From Pseudomonadota bacterium (GTDB lineage Bacteria > Pseudomonadota > Alphaproteobacteria > Rhodobacterales > Rhodobacteraceae), in the NCBI GenBank assembly GCA_038533575.1, contig JBCAYL010000001.1:124001-188000 (forward strand): a stretch of DNA of 64,000 nt, in the 5' to 3' direction. Both the position numbers and the translations under genes were made by a program. Positions 1-9,257 of this stretch are shown piece by piece; within the stretch, counting starts at the first letter, position 1, and each line of letters opens with the position of its first letter. The notes beneath the pieces are model-generated. The model saw nothing but the letters and a program-made list of their open reading frames with translations. It searched no databases and was not told where the DNA came from.

Positions 1-1584
1 CTGAAAGCGCTGGGCGCGGTCTCCGTGCTGTGGCTCGTATGGGCGCTGGCCCTCCTCTGGCCAGGCGGGCTTGCGGTGAGCCAGCACGAAGGCGACACGA
101 TGCATCTCATTGATATCGTGGAGCGAATGGCGCGTGGGCAGCTCCCTCATCTCGATTTCATGACGCCCATCGGGGCGGGCGCGTTCTGGCCGATCTCGGT
201 TCTCGTGGGGGCGGGTCTGTCCATGGGGCAGGCCTTCATCGTTGCGCAGGTCGTGCTCGGGGCGCTCCTCGCGCTCGCGGCCACCTGGGTCGCCGTGGCA
301 CGCATGGCATGGCCCTGGGCGCTGGCCTTCGGCGCGCTCTCGATCGTCACCGTCATGGCGCTCATGCACGGGACCGATGACGTCGCCGTCTCGGTCTCGA
401 TGCACTACAATCGATGGGCCTGGGGGGTGACGTTTCTTGTCCTCACCATTGTCGCGATCCCGAGCGAGGGCAGGCCCGCGGCGCTCGAAGGCGTGATCCT
501 GGGCGCCGGCATGGCCGCGCTCCTCATGATCAAGGTCACCTATTTCGCCGCCATCGCGCCCATCGTGATCATCATGGCGATCCTGACCGGTCAGCGTATG
601 GTGCTCGCGATCGGGCTTGCCACCGGGCTCGCCGTCGCGGCCGGTCTCACGGCCGTGCTCGGGGTCGAGTACTGGCTGGCCTATCTGGGTGACCTCTTGG
701 CCGTCGCGGGCTCCGAGGTGCGCCCGCAGCCGGGGCTGCCGCTCACGCAGCTCATCGTCGGGGCGGGCTACGTCGCCGGGACGGTCGTGGCCTTTTTCAT
801 GCTCATGACGCTGCGCCGGGCGGGCTTCGAGAGCGAGGGGCTCTTCACGCTCATGTTCTTCGTGGCAGGGACTTACATCACCTACCAGAATTTCGGCAAC
901 GATCCGATCTGGCTCGCATTCCTCGCGCTTCTGCTCGGCGTCTGGGCCGGGCAGTTGCAGGAAGAACGGCCCGAGCGGATCGTGACGCTGGGCGCGGTGG
1001 CGCTGGCGGCCATGATTGCCTCGAGTGTCGTCAATCTGGGCATGAGCCCGTTCCGGCATGCCTTCATCGACCGGGATCGTTACGTGCCGGCACTCATGGG
1101 CAGCGATCTCCACCAGGACCTCGTCTTCCTCGGTCAGCGCGCCAACATCCTCAATGCCGAGACGGCGCTCGGCCGTGGCGCGGCGCCCGTGCTCACCGCG
1201 GAAGACACCGGCGAAGAGGGCGCAGAGATCGCCGAGACGGTCGACTTCAAGGGCCGGACGTGGGAGCGCTGCGCCGCCAGCGGGAGCGCCGCCTATTTCG
1301 CCAGCATCGCGCAGGATCTCGCCGCGCAGGACCTCGCGCAGGGCGCACCGATCTTCATGATGGATATCCTCAATCCGCTTTGGCTCTTTGGTGCGCACCC
1401 TCCGCTCGAGGGCGGCGCTCCGTGGCATTATGATGGGCTGCCCGGCTTTGGGTCGGCGGAGTTCGTGCTGTTGCCCACCTGCCCGGTGCGGAGCGAGAGC
1501 TTCGCCCAGATCGCCGGGTCGCTAGAAGAAGCGGAGCTCACGCAGGTCGCCGATCGTCCGCTCTACGTGCTTTACGCCCGCTAG
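1..1584 (+). CDS. Polytopic membrane protein, possible GT-C type glycosyltransferase (5' end outside window)
   Basis: The reading frame is open from the first base of the window, and the first possible start inside it is a GTG at 25 with no ribosome binding site, so the gene probably begins slightly upstream. The visible 527 residues hold about ten hydrophobic segments in the first 330, then a soluble C-terminal part of about 190 residues. After the first membrane segment comes a loop with His-Glu-Gly-Asp followed by an amphipathic stretch and LDFMTPIG. That layout is typical of GT-C enzymes (the GT39/ArnT-like group), where an acidic residue in the first periplasmic loop is catalytic. Function is inferred from this layout only, and a polymer or transport role is not excluded. 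The stop codon shares the four bases CTAG with the stop of the convergent cpaA gene. Confidence 0.8.
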   Translation: MKALGAVSVLWLVWALALLWPGGLAVSQHEGDTMHLIDIVERMARGQLPHLDFMTPIGAGAFWPISVLVGAGLSMGQAFIVAQVVLGALLALAATWVAVARMAWPWALAFGALSIVTVMALMHGTDDVAVSVSMHYNRWAWGVTFLVLTIVAIPSEGRPAALEGVILGAGMAALLMIKVTYFAAIAPIVIIMAILTGQRMVLAIGLATGLAVAAGLTAVLGVEYWLAYLGDLLAVAGSEVRPQPGLPLTQLIVGAGYVAGTVVAFFMLMTLRRAGFESEGLFTLMFFVAGTYITYQNFGNDPIWLAFLALLLGVWAGQLQEERPERIVTLGAVALAAMIASSVVNLGMSPFRHAFIDRDRYVPALMGSDLHQDLVFLGQRANILNAETALGRGAAPVLTAEDTGEEGAEIAETVDFKGRTWERCAASGSAAYFASIAQDLAAQDLAQGAPIFMMDILNPLWLFGAHPPLEGGAPWHYDGLPGFGSAEFVLLPTCPVRSESFAQIAGSLEEAELTQVADRPLYVLYAR

Positions 1585-2105
1585 AACGCGGCGAGCGCGA
1601 GGTAGATCGAGAGGACCCCGCCGAGGGCGAAGCCGAGCGGGAAGCGCTTGCCGGACGTCCAAGAGGCCCAGTCGGGCACCGCACTTTGGGCGCCGAGGCG
1701 GCGCGCGAGGCGGTGGGTCACAATGGCGGCGATGGCGCAGGCCGTGAAGAGGACGATGATCAGCGTCGTGTCTTCGCGCATGAAATAGGGGCTCGATGCG
1801 GCGATAAACTTCGCGTCTCCGCCCCCCATTGTGCCCGCGGCGTAGAGCACGAGGATCGCGACGAAGACGATGGCCGCCTGTACGAGCTGCCAGAAATAGA
1901 CATCCAGAGGCAGCAAAAGCGGCCCGAGCACCACGAACACCCCGAAAACGAAGAGTACTAGACCGTTGCGGATCTTGAGCTTCGCCATGTCATCCCACGC
2001 CATGTAGAGCCAGACGGGCACGGCCATGGCGAGAAAGACCAGCGCGGCGAACGGCGGGTAGGCGGGATCAAGAAGCGCGAAGAGCTCCCATGGGGGGATG
2101 ACCAT
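1581..2105 (-). CDS. cpaA: Prepilin peptidase CpaA/TadV (A24 family)
   Basis: This is a 174-residue integral membrane aspartyl protease that should cleave the leader peptides of Flp-type prepilins in the inner membrane. It has about five hydrophobic segments. The two expected acidic motifs are present: Asp in the MAWDDMAKLKIRNG loop near residue 38, and the GxGD-type motif GGGDAKF near residue 95. The length fits the short CpaA form, which lacks the N-methylase domain of PilD. It is the last gene of the minus-strand Tad block, three bases after the preceding TPR lipoprotein, and probably relies on translational coupling because no strong ribosome binding site is seen. Its substrates are likely the pilin genes at 12210-13126. 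Confidence 0.93.
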   Translation of the reverse strand: MVIPPWELFALLDPAYPPFAALVFLAMAVPVWLYMAWDDMAKLKIRNGLVLFVFGVFVVLGPLLLPLDVYFWQLVQAAIVFVAILVLYAAGTMGGGDAKFIAASSPYFMREDTTLIIVLFTACAIAAIVTHRLARRLGAQSAVPDWASWTSGKRFPLGFALGGVLSIYLALAAF

Positions 2106-2107
2106 GC

Positions 2108-2962
2108 CTAGTTCGTGACGTTCGCTTCAAGCGCGCGAAGCGAGCGGACGGCGGCCTCGAAGTGCTGCGGATGGGTGTCGATGGCCTCGCGCAGAAGCCC
2201 GCGCCCGGTCGTGACGTCGCCCTGCTTGATGGCCGAAAGTGCCATGGTGTGCAGGAGCTGCGCGCGCTCCACCTGCGACATGCGCACGACGGGCAGGTCG
2301 TATTTGCGCTGCGCCCCGCGGGCCAGGACGAGGTTGTTCTTGGCCGTGAAGAGCGACGGGTCCTGCCGGATCGCATCGGTAAAGAGCACTTCCGCGTCTG
2401 CGAAATCGCCCCGCGTGAGCTTGGAATAGCCCCAGTTGTTGAGCACGCTCGAGGGCTTGGTCGTGAGCCCGGCGGCCGTCTCGTAGAAGCTGTCGGCCCT
2501 GTCCCAATCCTGGTTGCTGTCTGCGACCATGGCCTCGAGGCGGTAGCGCTTGTAGGTCTCGAAGGTCGGCGGCACCGCGTTCAGCGTCGCCTGCGCTTCC
2601 TGCCATTCGCCGTTGCGGATGTAGGCATCGGCGAGGTCCACCTGATCTTCCGAGGTCGCATCGGGATGCTTCCCCACCTCCTGCCACGCGTCGAGCGCCT
2701 CGCGGACGCGCTTGGCGCGGGTGAGCGAGGTGGCGAGACCGCGCTGGAGATCGAGCCGGTCAGGCTCCTCGCGGAGCGCGCGTGCGAAGTAGTCGACGCC
2801 CTCATTGGGGTCGGCGACGGTGAGCATGACGTCGTTGAGATTGTTTTCGTCGATGACGTTGACGGCCTTCATGGCCCGTTCGACTTCCGTCCCGCCTTGC
2901 AGGCTTTCGCAGCCCGAAACCAAGAGGGCAAAGGGCACCACGGCCATCGCAATCCGACGCAT
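2108..2962 (-). CDS. tadD: TPR lipoprotein of the Tad pilus locus (TadD-like)
   Basis: A 284-residue lipoprotein with a short signal peptide ending in the lipobox LVSG-Cys, followed by tetratricopeptide-like helical repeats over most of the chain. One repeat near residue 150 reads VLNNWGYSKLTRGDFADAE. TadD proteins of this kind are thought to act as pilotins or scaffolds for the outer membrane secretin. There are two in-frame ATGs. The sequence GGAG lies one base before the first (2968) but seven bases before the second (2962), so I place the start at 2962. It is the second of two adjacent TPR lipoproteins. The exact TadD assignment between them is uncertain, although their location in the tad operon is clear. 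Confidence 0.85.
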   Translation of the reverse strand: MRRIAMAVVPFALLVSGCESLQGGTEVERAMKAVNVIDENNLNDVMLTVADPNEGVDYFARALREEPDRLDLQRGLATSLTRAKRVREALDAWQEVGKHPDATSEDQVDLADAYIRNGEWQEAQATLNAVPPTFETYKRYRLEAMVADSNQDWDRADSFYETAAGLTTKPSSVLNNWGYSKLTRGDFADAEVLFTDAIRQDPSLFTAKNNLVLARGAQRKYDLPVVRMSQVERAQLLHTMALSAIKQGDVTTGRGLLREAIDTHPQHFEAAVRSLRALEANVTN

Positions 2963-3053
2963 CGGCATTCTCCTGCTCTTGTCCCGCGGGCGTCTCTGCC
3001 CCCGTCAGGAACCTCAATCCGTGCGCCTCGTTGGCGGGCGCGGGCCTCGCATT

Positions 3054-3611
3054 CTACGGGTTGTCGGTGATCAGGTAATCTGCGCTGCCCCGACGGACCA
3101 ATTGAAAGGCCTCTTCTTCGCTCTCGTTATAACGCGGGTCGTCCATTTTTGCGAGCGCTTTGCGCAGGTTATCGCGAATCTCGACGCTGTTTCCGCTGTC
3201 GAGCGCGAAGGCCGCGCGAAAGAGTTGCGCGGCTTCAACAGTTTTGCCGCGCTCCATGAGTACGACGCCGAGGTTATTGGCGATGTCGGGCGAGGTCTCG
3301 TCCTTCGATCGTGCCTGACGAAGCTGGCGTTCTGCCTGTCCGAGGCGGCCGAGGCCCAGATTGGCGGAGCCGAGCGCGAGGAGCACGTCGGGGGTAAGCC
3401 CTTCCTCGCCCGCGGCCCGCGTGAACGCCCGCAGCGCAAGCTCGTACTCATCGGCGGCCATGAGGCGGTGCCCCAGTTCCATCTCCGAGATCGCGCGTTC
3501 TCCGTCTGCCGCGGGGTAGGGGGCAAAGGGGCTTTCTTCAGGCGCGATGAGGCCGCCCGATGAACAGGCGGCCGTCAAAAGGAGCGCGCAAAGGGCGGCT
3601 ATGTGTTTCAT
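3054..3611 (-). CDS. TPR lipoprotein of the Tad pilus locus
   Basis: A 185-residue protein that starts with a lipoprotein signal (MKHIAALCALLLTAACSSG, lipobox Cys at residue 16) and continues with about three TPR units, one of which contains PDIANNLGVVLMERGKTVEA. The start at 3611 is preceded by AGGAGC at good spacing. The frame is open 13 codons further upstream, but those codons lack a signal peptide. The protein probably sits on the periplasmic face of the outer membrane and assists secretin assembly together with the TPR lipoprotein at 2108-2962. It lies 10 bases downstream of tadC, which supports co-transcription. I cannot tell which of the two TPR lipoproteins is the true TadD orthologue. 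Confidence 0.85.
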   Translation of the reverse strand: MKHIAALCALLLTAACSSGGLIAPEESPFAPYPAADGERAISEMELGHRLMAADEYELALRAFTRAAGEEGLTPDVLLALGSANLGLGRLGQAERQLRQARSKDETSPDIANNLGVVLMERGKTVEAAQLFRAAFALDSGNSVEIRDNLRKALAKMDDPRYNESEEEAFQLVRRGSADYLITDNP

Positions 3612-3621
3612 CTGCTCCTGC

Positions 3622-4605
3622 TCAGTACTGCCGTACCCCGGCGCCGCCATTCTGAAGCATCTCGTAGATCTCGTAGACCGAGGGGCCGATCAGAATGATG
3701 AGCAATGGCGGCACGGTGAGCATCATCGTTGCCAGTGTCATTTTGGTCGGCAGTTTATTCGCTTTTTCCTCGGCGCGCATCACCCGTTTGTCACGCATTT
3801 CCGCGGCGTAGACGCGGAGCGCTTCGGCGATGGATGTACCGAATTGCTGCGATTGGATGAGAACGGTCACGAACGAGCCCACATCGCCCACGCCCGCGCG
3901 TTCGGACATGTCCTTGAGGACGGTGGTCTTGTCCTTACCGGCCTTCATCTCGTGGGCCACGATGGCGAATTCCTCGGCCAGCGCGGGGAAGCCCGCGGCG
4001 ATCTCGCGGCTCACGCGGATGATGGACTGGTCGAGGGACTGGCCGGCTTCCACGCAGACGAGCATCATGTCGAGCGCGTCAGGAAAGCCGTTCTCGATCT
4101 CTTCCTGTCGCGCCTGAAGACGCTTGGTGACCCAGTATTTCGGGATCAGGTAGCCAACGATCCCCGGCAGAAGGCCGGTGATGAGCATCTGCTGGATGGT
4201 CACCTCTTCCTGCGTGGCGTTCTGCACGATCACGAAGATCGCACCGAGCACGAGAAGCAGCGTTCCGAGCGCGAATTGCGCGAAGTGGTAGATGCGCACC
4301 GCGTTCTTGCCGCGGTAGCCCGCCTGGGTCAGGCGCAGTTTTACGGCCGAGAATTCCTCGGCGTCCTGGGGTTCGAGGAACTGAGAGTATTTCTGCAGCT
4401 TGTCGTTGCTCGCGCCATAGCGCAGCGCGTCCTTCTTCGGGCCCTTCTGGGGCTTCGAAGACTTCGACAGCTTCGAATAGGGATCCTCGGGCTGGCGCAT
4501 GATCATGATGATCGCGGCCAGGACGAGGATCGCCCCGCCCACGCCGAGGAGGATGATCGGGCCGAAGGGACCCAGGGACTCGATGATACCCGTGATGGCA
4601 GCCAT
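3622..4605 (-). CDS. tadC: Tad pilus inner membrane platform protein TadC
   Basis: A 327-residue type II secretion system F-domain protein. It has one membrane segment at the N-terminus (about residues 12-35), two in the middle (about 105-150) and one near the C-terminus. The T2SSF core carries the family signature FPDALDMMLVCVEAGQSLDQ around residue 175. With TadB it forms the inner membrane platform on which the CpaF ATPase acts to polymerise Flp pilins. It follows tadB by 15 bases and precedes the TPR lipoprotein by 10, within a single-direction operon. The length and topology match normal TadC, and no damage is seen. Confidence 0.93.
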   Translation of the reverse strand: MAAITGIIESLGPFGPIILLGVGGAILVLAAIIMIMRQPEDPYSKLSKSSKPQKGPKKDALRYGASNDKLQKYSQFLEPQDAEEFSAVKLRLTQAGYRGKNAVRIYHFAQFALGTLLLVLGAIFVIVQNATQEEVTIQQMLITGLLPGIVGYLIPKYWVTKRLQARQEEIENGFPDALDMMLVCVEAGQSLDQSIIRVSREIAAGFPALAEEFAIVAHEMKAGKDKTTVLKDMSERAGVGDVGSFVTVLIQSQQFGTSIAEALRVYAAEMRDKRVMRAEEKANKLPTKMTLATMMLTVPPLLIILIGPSVYEIYEMLQNGGAGVRQY

Positions 4606-4620
4606 AAGCCTTGGCCCTTC

Positions 4621-5589
4621 TTACACTTTGATGTTCGTGAGGTTCTTCATCACGAACAGGTTGGCGACGAGGAAGCCGGCCACCACGAGGCAGGCAGGGA
4701 TGAAGACGGGCTTCTCCATGACTTCATCGTAGTAGTTGGGCTGAATGATGTTGATCATGATGAGCGCCAGGAACGGGAAGCCCGAGAGGAACTTGCCCGA
4801 CCATTTCGCCTCGGCCGTGATCGCCTTCACGCGGCGGAAAAGCTTGAAGCGCGAGCGGATGACCTTGGCGAGGCCCGCGAGCACTTCGGCGAGGTTACCA
4901 CCGGAGGTCTGCTGGATCGTCACGGCAACCGCGAGAAAGCGCAGGTCCTGCATGTCGAGGCGCTCGGCCATGTGCTTGAGCGCTTCGCCCACGTCGCGGC
5001 CATAGGCGCTTTCGTCGGAGATGACGCCGAATTCGGATGCGAGCGGATCGGGGACCTCCTTGGCCACGATCGTGAGCGCCGAGGAGAACGGGTGACCGAC
5101 GCGCAAGCTGCGCACCATGAGCTCGACCGCGTCAGGAAGCTGCTCCTCGATGAGCGCCATGCGCTTCTTGGCCTTGTTCGACACCCACAGGAACACGCCG
5201 CCCACGCCGATGACGAGGGCTGCGCCGATGCGGATCGGCAGGTCCGTGGCCGTGCCCACGGTGAGCCCGATGAAGGCCACGACGCACAAAAGGCCCATCA
5301 CCATGACGAGCTGCGAGGGGGTGAACGCGATCCCGCCCTTTTGAGCCTTGTCGGCCAGGAGCGAGTAGAGCGGCATCTTCCGGGCGGCGAGGTGTTGGTT
5401 CATCTCCTTTCGGAGCTGCTCCATCACGTCCTCGCGGCCCGCGCCGTTCTTCATCATGTCGAGACGGCGATTGATCTTGTTGTTGAGCGAGATCGATTTG
5501 CCGAAGGCGGTGAGATAAAGCCCTTCCACGAGGACGAGCACGCCCACGAAGATCAGGCCATAGATGAACGGTTCGATACCGATGGACAT
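4621..5589 (-). CDS. tadB: Tad pilus inner membrane platform protein TadB
   Basis: A 322-residue T2SSF-family membrane protein with one N-terminal segment, two around residues 95-135 and one at the very C-terminus. The characteristic stretch is QLPDAVELMVRSLRVGHPFS near residue 155. TadB and TadC are paralogous platform components, and TadB is usually the first of the pair, as here. The start is 5 bases after the cpaF stop, so the two are very likely translated from one transcript. No unusual features. Confidence 0.93.
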   Translation of the reverse strand: MSIGIEPFIYGLIFVGVLVLVEGLYLTAFGKSISLNNKINRRLDMMKNGAGREDVMEQLRKEMNQHLAARKMPLYSLLADKAQKGGIAFTPSQLVMVMGLLCVVAFIGLTVGTATDLPIRIGAALVIGVGGVFLWVSNKAKKRMALIEEQLPDAVELMVRSLRVGHPFSSALTIVAKEVPDPLASEFGVISDESAYGRDVGEALKHMAERLDMQDLRFLAVAVTIQQTSGGNLAEVLAGLAKVIRSRFKLFRRVKAITAEAKWSGKFLSGFPFLALIMINIIQPNYYDEVMEKPVFIPACLVVAGFLVANLFVMKNLTNIKV

Positions 5590-5594
5590 GGGCT

Positions 5595-7058
5595 TTATCC
5601 TGCAACAACTGGTTCAAAGAGAGACGGCGGCAGGTCGTAGCCCCACATCTTGAAGCGCTCGGAATAGTGCGAGCGCACACCGGTGGCCGTGAAGTGGCCG
5701 ATGATCTTGTTGTCGGGCGTGAGCCCCGTGCGCTGGTAGCGGAAGATCTCCTGCATGGAGATCACGTCGCCTTCCATGCCCGTCACTTCCGTGATCGAGA
5801 CCATGCGGCGCGAACCGTCCTGGAGGCGCGAGGCCTGCACGATGAGGTTCACGGCCGAGGCGATCTGGGAGCGCACGGCCTTGATCGGCATCTCGATGCC
5901 AGCCATGGCGACCATGTTTTCCAGACGGCTCACGCCGTCGCGGGCGGAGTTGGCATGGATCGTCGTCATCGATCCATCGTGGCCGGTATTCATGGCTTGG
6001 AGCATGTCGATGACCTCCTCGCCCCGCGTCTCACCCACGATGATCCGGTCCGGCCGCATCCGCAGCGCGTTTCTCAGACAGTCTCGCTGGGTCACCGCGC
6101 CTTTGCCTTCGACGTTGGCGGGGCGGCTTTCCATGCGGCCCACATGAGTCTGCTGGAGCTGCAGTTCGGCGGTGTCCTCGATCGTGAGGATCCGCTCACT
6201 GTCATCGATGAAGGACGACAGTGCGTTGAGCGTGGTCGTCTTACCAGAACCGGTACCGCCCGACACGATCACGTTGAGCCGGGTGGCGACGGCTGCCTCG
6301 AGATAGGCGGCCATCTCCTCTGTGAAGGCGCCGAAGGTGACGAGGTCGTTGATCGCCAGCTTGTCCTTCTTGAACTTACGAATGGAGACGAGCGAGCCGT
6401 CCACGGCCACCGGTGGCACCATGGCGTTGAAGCGGGAGCCGTCCTGCAGACGGGCGTCCACGTAGGGGTTCGATTCATCGACCCGGCGGCCCACGGCGCT
6501 CACGATCTTGTCGATGATGCGGAGCAGGTGGCGCTCGTCCTTGAAGGTGATGTCGGAGAGCGCGAGCTTGCCCTTGCGTTCCACGAAGATCTGCTTCGGG
6601 CCGTTGATGAGGATATCGTTGACGTCCTCGTCCTTCAGGAGCGGCTCGATGGGGCCGAGGCCCTTCACTTCGTCATAGAGATCCTGGTTCAGCGTCTGCC
6701 GCTCTTCGCGGTTCAGCACGACCTCCATCTCCGTGAGGCTTTCGCTCACGATGGCCTGGATTTCCTGGCGCAGGTCGTTCTCGGTCGCCGTCTCGATGGC
6801 GGCGAGATTGAGGTTGTCGAGGAGCGACTTGTGCAGCTCGAGCTTAATCTCGGAGAGACGCTCCTTGCGGCGCGCTTCCTTGTCGAGCGGTGCGGCCTGG
6901 GCCGATTTCTTGGGCTGCTCCTTGCGGATCTTGCGCTGGGCGTCGACGACGGATTTCGTCGTCGGGCGCGGCTCAGGCTCCTTGGCGGCCGGCGCTTTCG
7001 CGGCCACGGCAGCGGGGACAGCGTCCCCCTTATCGTCCTTCTTGTAACGCGAGAACAT
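5595..7058 (-). CDS. cpaF: Tad pilus assembly ATPase CpaF/TadA
   Basis: A 487-residue hexameric secretion ATPase that powers Flp pilus assembly at the cytoplasmic face of the inner membrane. The N-terminal 80 residues are charged and low-complexity. Next come the family N-domain and the RecA-like core, with Walker [10 protein letters not shown] near residue 268, an acidic box [13 protein letters not shown], Walker [16 protein letters not shown], and a His box around [11 protein letters not shown]. The start has a strong GGAGG ribosome binding site at good spacing. It lies 19 bases after cpaE and 5 before tadB, consistent with one operon. Length and motifs are normal for CpaF. Confidence 0.95.
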   Translation of the reverse strand: MFSRYKKDDKGDAVPAAVAAKAPAAKEPEPRPTTKSVVDAQRKIRKEQPKKSAQAAPLDKEARRKERLSEIKLELHKSLLDNLNLAAIETATENDLRQEIQAIVSESLTEMEVVLNREERQTLNQDLYDEVKGLGPIEPLLKDEDVNDILINGPKQIFVERKGKLALSDITFKDERHLLRIIDKIVSAVGRRVDESNPYVDARLQDGSRFNAMVPPVAVDGSLVSIRKFKKDKLAINDLVTFGAFTEEMAAYLEAAVATRLNVIVSGGTGSGKTTTLNALSSFIDDSERILTIEDTAELQLQQTHVGRMESRPANVEGKGAVTQRDCLRNALRMRPDRIIVGETRGEEVIDMLQAMNTGHDGSMTTIHANSARDGVSRLENMVAMAGIEMPIKAVRSQIASAVNLIVQASRLQDGSRRMVSITEVTGMEGDVISMQEIFRYQRTGLTPDNKIIGHFTATGVRSHYSERFKMWGYDLPPSLFEPVVAG

Positions 7059-7077
7059 GGTAGTGCCTCCTGGAGCC

Positions 7078-8316
7078 CTACGCCGCCTCGGCGTCGGATT
7101 GGTTGATGTCGTGGAGCGACGCGGCGAGTTTCTGGATCTCCTTGCGGAGCGGGCTCTTGCCCGCCGCTTCCGCGAGCGGCACCCCGTGGTCGCCCGCCTG
7201 GGTGACCTGGGCCCCGCCGTCTGGGAGCTGGATGTCGATGGAGATGCTCAGGCTCTCGCACATGCGCTTGATCCGTGCCTTGCCTGCGAGATCCATCATC
7301 TTCGGCGCATGGTTGAGCGCGAAGCGGATCTTCTCGAAGGGCAATTCCTCCGCCTGGAGGGCCTTCTTGAGGCGCATCGCATTCTGAGCCGAGCGCATAT
7401 CGAGCTCGAGCGTGCAGAAGTAGACATGGGCAAAGGTCAGCACCGTCTCGGTCCAGCTCACGAGGGAGCTCGGCATGTCGACGATGATGTAGTCGAAGTT
7501 CGCCGCCGCCATGTCCATGATGCGCTCGATGTCCTCGGGCGTGATCAGGTCGAGCGGCACCATGTCGGAGGGCGCCGTCAGGACATGGAGCCGGTCATGG
7601 TACGTCAGAAGCGCGGCCATGAAGCTTTCGCTGTCCATGCTCTCGGTGTCCTGCAGCATCTCGAGGACCGCGTCCCGGCGGGGCAGGTCGAGGAAGGTCG
7701 ACGCGCTGCCGAATTGCAGATCGAGATCGATCAGGCAGACCCGCGGCGGGTTCTTCTTGTCGATGTTGGCAAGCTCCCAGGCGAGGTTCGTGGCCAGGGT
7801 CGAGGAGCCGGAGCCGCCGGCGATCCCGTGCACGGCGAAGATCGCCGCCTGCCGGTCACCGGTGGCCTTGAGCGTGTTGCGCATTTCCTCGGGCGGCAGG
7901 GCCTCGGGCTCCGGTTGCTTGAGGCGTTCGATGGCATGGGCCAGCTCGCCTTCCGGAAGCGGGTAGGGGATGAACTCGTTGGCGCCGTTCCTGAGCAGCT
8001 GGTGGAGCGTCGCCGTGGAGAGATCCTCTGCCACGAGGATCGTCTTGATCCCCTTCGTGGCCGCCGACATCACGATATCGGTGATGACGTGGAGTTGTTC
8101 CTGGTCCTGCTCGTCGAGCGCGATGGCCACGAATTCGAGCGCTTCCGCGTCGGGTTGTTCAAAGAAGGCGAGGGCCTCGGTGAATCCGAGATCTCCCCAC
8201 CGTTCGCCCAGGGCCGTCTCCATGTCCTCGATCAGAAGATCGAAATTCTGGACATCACGACTGATCGTGCACGCCACCAAGGGCTGTGGTTCGGGTTGTA
8301 ACATCACGCTGCTCAT
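7078..8316 (-). CDS. cpaE: Pilus assembly protein CpaE/TadZ (MinD/ParA-like localisation ATPase)
   Basis: A 412-residue protein with an N-terminal receiver-like domain (about residues 15-130) followed by a MinD/ParA-type P-loop domain. The nucleotide-binding loop reads GIAGGSGSSTLATNLAW and so lacks the Lys of the usual KGGxGKT motif. This deviation is common in CpaE/TadZ proteins, which act in polar placement of the pilus machine. I place the start at 8316, where an AGGxAGGT ribosome binding site precedes ATG. The frame extends 30 codons upstream through sequence with no domain similarity. It is followed by cpaF after 19 bases. The 266 bases upstream, containing a terminator for the OmpA gene, probably also hold its promoter. 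Confidence 0.92.
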   Translation of the reverse strand: MSSVMLQPEPQPLVACTISRDVQNFDLLIEDMETALGERWGDLGFTEALAFFEQPDAEALEFVAIALDEQDQEQLHVITDIVMSAATKGIKTILVAEDLSTATLHQLLRNGANEFIPYPLPEGELAHAIERLKQPEPEALPPEEMRNTLKATGDRQAAIFAVHGIAGGSGSSTLATNLAWELANIDKKNPPRVCLIDLDLQFGSASTFLDLPRRDAVLEMLQDTESMDSESFMAALLTYHDRLHVLTAPSDMVPLDLITPEDIERIMDMAAANFDYIIVDMPSSLVSWTETVLTFAHVYFCTLELDMRSAQNAMRLKKALQAEELPFEKIRFALNHAPKMMDLAGKARIKRMCESLSISIDIQLPDGGAQVTQAGDHGVPLAEAAGKSPLRKEIQKLAASLHDINQSDAEAA

Positions 8317-8538
8317 CGCGACCTGCCTTTTTCGCCTTTCGGCCTTCAAAGGGGCGGAGGTCCGGGCCCAATGCCCTTCACATGATCTGCCCCACAAAGT
8401 GTGCATCCGGTTGGATGCGTACTTTTCCCTGCATCTAGGGGTGGCGGGGAAAGGGGGCGAGAATTGGGCTGGAATTCAGTAATGTCGTGGAGATTTGCGG
8501 CAAACCGCGCGATGAAACGCCGCTCTTAAACGAAAGCG

Positions 8539-8559
8539 GGCCGCGATGAGATCGCGGCC
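8539..8559 (-). terminator. Hairpin terminator after the OmpA-like gene
   Basis: A perfect 9-base-pair stem (arms 8539-8547 and 8551-8559) with a three-base loop lies 24 bases after the stop of the OmpA-like lipoprotein gene. On the minus strand it is followed by CGCTTTCGTTT, a weak T-rich tract. It probably ends the cpaC-ompA transcript and separates it from cpaE. The rest of 8317-8582 shows no gene. Confidence 0.55.
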
Positions 8560-8582
8560 TGCCGAGGCTCAAAGGCCTTGTT

Positions 8583-9227
8583 TTACTGATCTGCGACCAC
8601 GTCCGCGACGGTGGTGTCCTCGGTCGCGCTCTCCACGTATTCGCGGAAGACGACCTCGGCGTATTTGCCCTGCATGACGGTGGGGTGGGACTGCACGAAG
8701 CCCGACACTTCCGTCACGGTGCGGCGGTTGCGGCGCTCGCGATCCTCGGTGGCCACGATCGGCTGGGTCTCACCGAAGCTCACCACCGCCTCGAGGCGCG
8801 AGCGCTCGATGCCCTGCTGGCTCAGGAAGCGGACCGCCGCGTTGGCACGGGCGAGCCCCAAGCGCTTGTTGTAGGCGTTCGAGCCCACGGCATCGGTGTG
8901 ACCAAAGACGCGGAAGCGCACTTCCGGGAATTGCCGGATGAAGTTCGCCTGCTCCATGAGCACTGCGCGCGCCGTGGCGTCGAGGGCCGTGGAGTTGAAC
9001 GCGAAGTTGATCGTCGTGGGCACCTGCGAGGCAAAGCGCGCGCCGAGGTCCACGGCTGCCGATCTCTGGCCGGTCATGACAAGCATGTTGTTGACCGTCG
9101 GGTTCCCGAAACCGCCTTCGTCGAGGGGCGCGCCCGCCTCGCGGGCGTTGAAGTTGGCGAACTGCTGCGGCGAGGCACAGGCCGTCAGCAATGCCAGGCT
9201 GGCGATGGCTGCTGCTACGTGTTTCAT
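8583..9227 (-). CDS. OmpA-family lipoprotein of the Tad locus
   Basis: A 214-residue protein beginning with a lipoprotein signal (MKHVAAAIASLALLTACAS, Cys at residue 17). After a linker of about 50 residues comes an OmpA C-terminal peptidoglycan-binding domain, seen in INFAFNSTALD, FGHTDAVGSNAYNKRLGLAR and the RRNRRTV region. Proteins like this are regular members of cpa/tad loci in alphaproteobacteria and probably anchor the secretin channel to the cell wall. It sits 30 bases after cpaC and has a GGAGA ribosome binding site. A tail of about 45 residues after the OmpA domain is not recognised. Confidence 0.9.
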   Translation of the reverse strand: MKHVAAAIASLALLTACASPQQFANFNAREAGAPLDEGGFGNPTVNNMLVMTGQRSAAVDLGARFASQVPTTINFAFNSTALDATARAVLMEQANFIRQFPEVRFRVFGHTDAVGSNAYNKRLGLARANAAVRFLSQQGIERSRLEAVVSFGETQPIVATEDRERRNRRTVTEVSGFVQSHPTVMQGKYAEVVFREYVESATEDTTVADVVADQ

Positions 9228-9257
9228 GGGCCGTCTCCGCTCTTTGCGATTGCGTGG

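Noticed and set aside
3547-5640. A 697-codon open frame on the plus strand opposite tadB and tadC
   Set aside because: Composition is dominated by His, Asp, Glu, Arg and Leu as expected for an antisense frame in GC-rich genes. The minus strand carries clear TadB and TadC domains.
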